DNA from: Paraburkholderia elongata
GTDB taxonomy: Bacteria > Pseudomonadota > Gammaproteobacteria > Burkholderiales > Burkholderiaceae
NCBI RefSeq assembly: GCF_013177735.1
Contig: NZ_WOEZ01000275.1
Span: 1 to 43,591 of the forward strand
DNA length: 43,591 nt
Reading direction: 5' to 3'
Shown here piece by piece: positions 40,881 through 43,591 of this stretch. The notes beneath the pieces were generated by a model. It saw only the letters and a program-made list of their open reading frames with translations. It made no database searches and was not told the DNA's origin. The first letter of the stretch is position 1; every line of letters starts with the position of its first letter. The position numbers were made by a program, and so were the translations under genes.

Positions 40881-41645
40881 TCAGTGTGGATGCAGGCCAC
40901 GCCCTCGCGCGTTTCGATACTGTCGGGGCGTGAGGTGCGTGGCGGACTTGAATTGTCGCGCAAAAGCGCTGTGGTCCGCGTAGCCGCAGTCCGTCGCGAT
41001 ATCCGTAATGCTGTTGTCAGTCGTTTCGAGCAGCTTGCACGCGTGGTCGATCCGCAATTTCATCAGCAGTTGCTTGGGCGTCAGATGAAACACTTCACGG
41101 GTCAGACGTTCCAACGTATCGACAGAGATGGAGGCGCGTTCCGCCGCTTCAGTGACCAGGATGTTCTGTCCGAGGTTCTGTTCCAGATAATCCAGATATT
41201 CCAGTAAGCGGCGGTAGCCGTGGTGCCGTTCGTCGGGGCGAGGCAGATCGCGCGAGATGCCGATCAGTCCGATCGCTTGCCCGTCTTCGTTGAGTACCGG
41301 GAACTTGGAGCTCAGGCACCAGTATCGATGCCCCGATCCGGACGAGTAGAGGCGCAGACGATCGACAATCGGAGACTGGCTTTCGATAACGTTCAGATCT
41401 TGCGCGTTGGTGCTTGCACCGGTCACGGGAAATAGCTGGTCGGCCGTCTGGCCAATCACATCGTCGCGCGCCATCCCACTTCGGTTGATGAGCGTTTGAT
41501 TGACGGAAAGATAGCGCGCCTGGGCATCCTTGATGTAGTACAGCACGTCCGGAAAACAATCGAAGACGCGCTCGAGCATCTCGGGCTGCCGGTCCAGCTG
41601 TCGAAAGACCTCCACCAACATATCGGAATAGGCCTTGGCGGGCAT
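40881..41645 (-). CDS. AraC-family regulator with N-terminal PAS domain
   Basis: This 254-residue regulator has an N-terminal PAS sensor (CFPDVLYYIKDAQARYLSVN to GLIGISRDLPRPD). A C-terminal AraC-type DNA-binding domain follows, with TEAAERASISVDTLERLTRE and TDIATDCGYADHSAFARQFK, and HLTPRQYRNAR at the end. The PAS domain could bind a small molecule or sense redox state. It is convergent with the DAO-family gene (18 bp apart). It lies upstream, on the same strand, of nothing else before the gap, while the decarboxylase pair at 41776-42905 runs into the same region. It most likely controls one of these two operons. Confidence 0.88.
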   Translation of the reverse strand: MPAKAYSDMLVEVFRQLDRQPEMLERVFDCFPDVLYYIKDAQARYLSVNQTLINRSGMARDDVIGQTADQLFPVTGASTNAQDLNVIESQSPIVDRLRLYSSGSGHRYWCLSSKFPVLNEDGQAIGLIGISRDLPRPDERHHGYRRLLEYLDYLEQNLGQNILVTEAAERASISVDTLERLTREVFHLTPKQLLMKLRIDHACKLLETTDNSITDIATDCGYADHSAFARQFKSATHLTPRQYRNARGRGLHPH

Positions 41646-41710
41646 AAGAGGATCAGCGTGAAGTCACAGTGATCCCGATTGTACAGGGGGTGTAATCCGT
41701 GGCGGGAGCG

Positions 41711-41753
41711 AGGAAAGCGGTGGGGCGGTAGCTAGCCGCTCCACCGCTTTCCT
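41711..41753. terminator. Long stem-loop downstream of the decarboxylase operon
   Basis: AGGAAAGCGGTGGGGCGG (41711-41728) pairs with CCGCTCCACCGCTTTCCT (41736-41753), an 18 bp stem with one G-U pair and a 7 nt loop. It starts 23 bp after the beta-subunit stop (41776) on the minus strand and about 65 bp upstream of the AraC start. The stem is long, but the T-tract is weak, so it may need Rho or act as an insulator. Confidence 0.65.
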
Positions 41754-41775
41754 GCAGGAATCCGCGCCTTGGCGC

Positions 41776-42381
41776 TTATTGGCTGGCGTGCGCCTTGGCG
41801 CCGAGCAGCGCTTCTCGGAAACGGCTGCGCAGATACGGCCCATCCCGGGGCGGAAGGGAGGTGGGCTCGGGATCGGTTCCGACCTTTACCGTGGCGAGCA
41901 CAGGACCCTTGGCTTTGAGAATGACGTCGACATATTCTTCGAGCTCGCCTTCGGCATAGATTGTCGTCGCCTTTTCGAATCCAGCGGCGCGCGCGATTGC
42001 AGTGATATCCACGCCTCGTCCCGCGTGGGCCAACTGCATGCCCGTTTCCGCATAGTGTTCGTTGTCGATAACGACGATGGAGAGATTGGCCGGCCGATCG
42101 ACGCCTACGGTTGCCAGCGATCCCAGTCCCATCATCATTTCGCCATCGCCAACGAACACGATCACGCGTTTCTCGGGTTGTGCCAGCGCAAGACCGAGAC
42201 CGAAGGTGACGGCACCGCCCATCGCACCCCACAGGTAGAAGTTCTGTGGCGTGTCGCCGGCGGCGGCCACATCGAAGGTCGGATTCCCAAGGCTGGTCAC
42301 TGCCAGAACGTCCTGCTGCCGATCGCGGAGAATCCGCTTCACCGTCAGTCGACGGTTCAGGGGCGTCGTCTGCTGAGTCAT
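41776..42381 (-). CDS. ThDP-dependent decarboxylase, beta (cofactor-binding) subunit
   Basis: This 201-residue thiamine-diphosphate enzyme subunit has the cofactor motif GDGEMMMGLGSLATVGVDRP through VVIDNEH, the GDG-x(25-30)-N pattern for Mg-ThDP. Sequence and split architecture resemble phosphonopyruvate and sulfopyruvate decarboxylase beta subunits (ComE-like). ATG 42381 is chosen; a GTG at 42393 overlaps the alpha stop (GTGA) and adds four residues. Neither start has a clear ribosome-binding site, so coupling to alpha is likely. The enzyme decarboxylates a 2-oxo acid; the substrate is unknown. Confidence 0.85.
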   Translation of the reverse strand: MTQQTTPLNRRLTVKRILRDRQQDVLAVTSLGNPTFDVAAAGDTPQNFYLWGAMGGAVTFGLGLALAQPEKRVIVFVGDGEMMMGLGSLATVGVDRPANLSIVVIDNEHYAETGMQLAHAGRGVDITAIARAAGFEKATTIYAEGELEEYVDVILKAKGPVLATVKVGTDPEPTSLPPRDGPYLRSRFREALLGAKAHASQ

Positions 42382-42389
42382 GTTCGTAC

Positions 42390-42905
42390 TCACTTGTTAA
42401 AGTTCTTGGTGCCGATAACGCGCTGTCCGATCAGGACAGCGACCATCCGGGAGGTGTTGTAGCCGAAATTCAGCGCGGCGCGCACGGTCTCAGGGACCTC
42501 GGCGGGATCATCCGCGCGGTAGACATAAACGCCGGCCGATTCGAGGGCTTCCTGGGTCGATTTGCCCATGGCGACTTGCCAGGGATTGAATTCGCCCCAC
42601 TCTCCGCGCATGGTGACCAGCATTACGATGGGCATGCGGCATTCGTGTTGCAGCGAGAGCATATTGATGCAGTTGCCCACGCCGCTCGACTGCAGCAGCA
42701 GTACGCCGCGCTGGCCACCGACCCATGCGCCGCCCATCATGGCCACCCCTTCTTCTTCGGTGGTCAGCGAAACCGCATGGATTTCGGCATCTGCTTCACA
42801 GAGTTCGATAAGACGTTTGTGCCCCGCATCAGGCACGTATGCCACTTGCCGCACGTCAGCGGCTTTGAAGTGCTCGAAGATTGTTTCCGGCCAGTTGACT
42901 GACAT
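42390..42905 (-). CDS. ThDP-dependent decarboxylase, alpha (Pyr-domain) subunit
   Basis: This 171-residue protein is the pyrimidine-binding half of a split ThDP decarboxylase. It carries the catalytic Glu in SLTTEEEGVAMMGGAWVGGQ and GVLLLQSSGVGNCINMLSLQ. It resembles the alpha subunit of phosphonopyruvate/sulfopyruvate decarboxylases (ComD-like). ATG 42905 is chosen; an in-frame extension to 43004 has no start signal. The stop overlaps the beta gene. It is divergent from etfB (43207), so the two could share regulation. With the nearby aminotransferase, the pair may form a transamination-decarboxylation route. Confidence 0.83.
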   Translation of the reverse strand: MSVNWPETIFEHFKAADVRQVAYVPDAGHKRLIELCEADAEIHAVSLTTEEEGVAMMGGAWVGGQRGVLLLQSSGVGNCINMLSLQHECRMPIVMLVTMRGEWGEFNPWQVAMGKSTQEALESAGVYVYRADDPAEVPETVRAALNFGYNTSRMVAVLIGQRVIGTKNFNK

Positions 42906-43206
42906 GATGACGAGTTTTGGTAGGTTGATAAAAACGGATAGCCGTCGCGCTAAGCAGGGCCAATCGATTACCTTGCTTTGATGAGTGATAGCGTGCATCA
43001 GCAAAAGTCGTCGCTCAATTACTGATTGCGGAAGACACGTTTAGGCTGGGGTTAACGGGATTTGTCGGTGCGGATTCACGCGCAGATCCTTTCCGTTTTG
43101 GCTTGCGTATGCATTCGAGCGACTGAAATGCGGCGTTCCAGAATGCCGAATTCCAACTCCAGGTTTGAGTAAGCACACTAGCGTTCAAACGACTGGAGAG
43201 GGAACC
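42906..43206. other. Divergent intergenic region upstream of etfB
   Basis: No gene is visible in this 301 bp. It should hold divergent promoters for the decarboxylase pair and for etfB. A short imperfect dyad (CGGCGTTCCAGAATGCCG, about 43131-43148) lies roughly 60 bp before etfB. GAGAGGGAA just before ATG 43207 is the ribosome-binding site of etfB. Confidence 0.5.
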
Positions 43207-43591
43207 ATGAAGATTGTTGTGCCCGTCAAGAGAGTGGTCGATTACAACGTGAAAGTCCGGGTGAAATCGGACGGCACGGGTGTCGACATCGCGAACGTGA
43301 AGATGTCGATGAATCCGTTCGACGAAATCGCGGTTGAAGAAGCAGTTCGTCTGAGGGAAGCGGGCGTGGCGACCGAAGTGATCGCCGTGTCGTGCGGCGT
43401 GACGCAATCGCAGGAAACGCTGCGCACGGCGCTGGCGATCGGCGCGGACCGCGCGATCCTGATTGAGTCGGGCGAAGAGCTGCAGCCGCTGGCGGTGGCC
43501 AAGCTGCTGAAGGCGCTGGTCGACAAGGAACAGCCGCAGCTGATCATCCTCGGCAAGCAGGCCATCGACGACGATTCGAACCAGACCGGCC
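43207..43591 (+). CDS. etfB: Electron transfer flavoprotein beta subunit (partial)
   Basis: The 5' 128 codons of etfB are present and the gene runs off the window. The start MKIVVPVKRVVDYNVKVRVK, the AMP/FAD-binding region NPFDEIAVEEAVRLREAG and the ILGKQAIDDDSNQTG stretch are typical of the beta subunit. ETF receives electrons from acyl-CoA dehydrogenases and other dehydrogenases and passes them to ETF-ubiquinone oxidoreductase. An etfA gene probably follows. The acyl-CoA dehydrogenase at 33416-34576 and the FAD oxidase here could use it, but ETF is also general housekeeping. Confidence 0.95.
   Translation, partial: MKIVVPVKRVVDYNVKVRVKSDGTGVDIANVKMSMNPFDEIAVEEAVRLREAGVATEVIAVSCGVTQSQETLRTALAIGADRAILIESGEELQPLAVAKLLKALVDKEQPQLIILGKQAIDDDSNQTG

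Noticed and set aside
1..43591. CRISPR arrays, tRNA or rRNA genes, known anti-phage systems
   Set aside because: No regularly spaced direct repeats of the right length, no tRNA-like cloverleaf and no cas or defence-type motifs were seen.

Overview
This 43.6 kb window (about 60% GC) looks like chromosome from a beta-proteobacterium of the Burkholderia / Paraburkholderia / Caballeronia group. The reasons are protein sequence flavour, the malonate operon with madL-madM inside it, tight ATGA/GTGA gene overlaps and a high density of LysR regulators. Most of it is catabolic. The first 9 kb are an accessory zone with mobile-element debris.

Layout. 1-1500: a cluster of 17-18 bp direct and inverted repeats like the end of a mobile element. 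Next comes a two-gene minus-strand operon of unknown function under two tandem LexA boxes, then a frameshifted AbrB-type antitoxin. 1569-2766: a LysE/RhtB exporter divergent from its likely Lrp/AsnC regulator. 3269-4464: an IS110-family element with a structured 5' flank that may encode its bridge RNA. 4465-7568: panB, a PaaI-like thioesterase, a LysR regulator and an NTF2-like protein. 7595-8270: wreckage of an IS91-type transposase followed by a broken copy of the malonate promoter and mdcA start. 8549-9778: a secreted lipoprotein.

10277-20330 is a malonate-to-acetyl-CoA module: acetyl-CoA synthetase (acs), LysR regulator mdcR, and the convergent minus-strand operon mdcA-mdcB-mdcC-mdcD-mdcE-madL-madM-(mdcG remnant?)-mdcH. 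Malonate enters by MadLM and is decarboxylated to acetate, which Acs would activate. The mdc promoter and 5' end of mdcA occur three times in the window (about 7908-8270, 20330-18507 and 21322-21075). In all three the far-upstream block lies exactly 168 bp from the ATG. The third copy is fused to a decayed two-component sensor kinase.

21682-26653 is a complete branched-chain-amino-acid-type ABC importer. 27047-28410 holds a flavodoxin-fold quinone reductase and a VOC protein. 28501-36497 (minus strand) matches in gene content the itaconate degradation operon known from Pseudomonas aeruginosa (ich, acyl-CoA dehydrogenase, MmgE/PrpD, ict, ccl, with a LysR gene), here with an added aldehyde dehydrogenase. 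36789-40862 carries a P5C-dehydrogenase-like enzyme, an aminotransferase and a FAD oxidoreductase. 40881-42905 carries a PAS-AraC regulator and a two-subunit thiamine-diphosphate decarboxylase. The window ends inside etfB.

Most novel-looking points: the LexA-controlled gene pair, the triplicated mdc promoter with its chimeric kinase pseudogene, the apparent loss of mdcG, and a recurring GCA-N4-TCCGC motif in front of the transporter, quinone-reductase and LysR/aldehyde-dehydrogenase genes.
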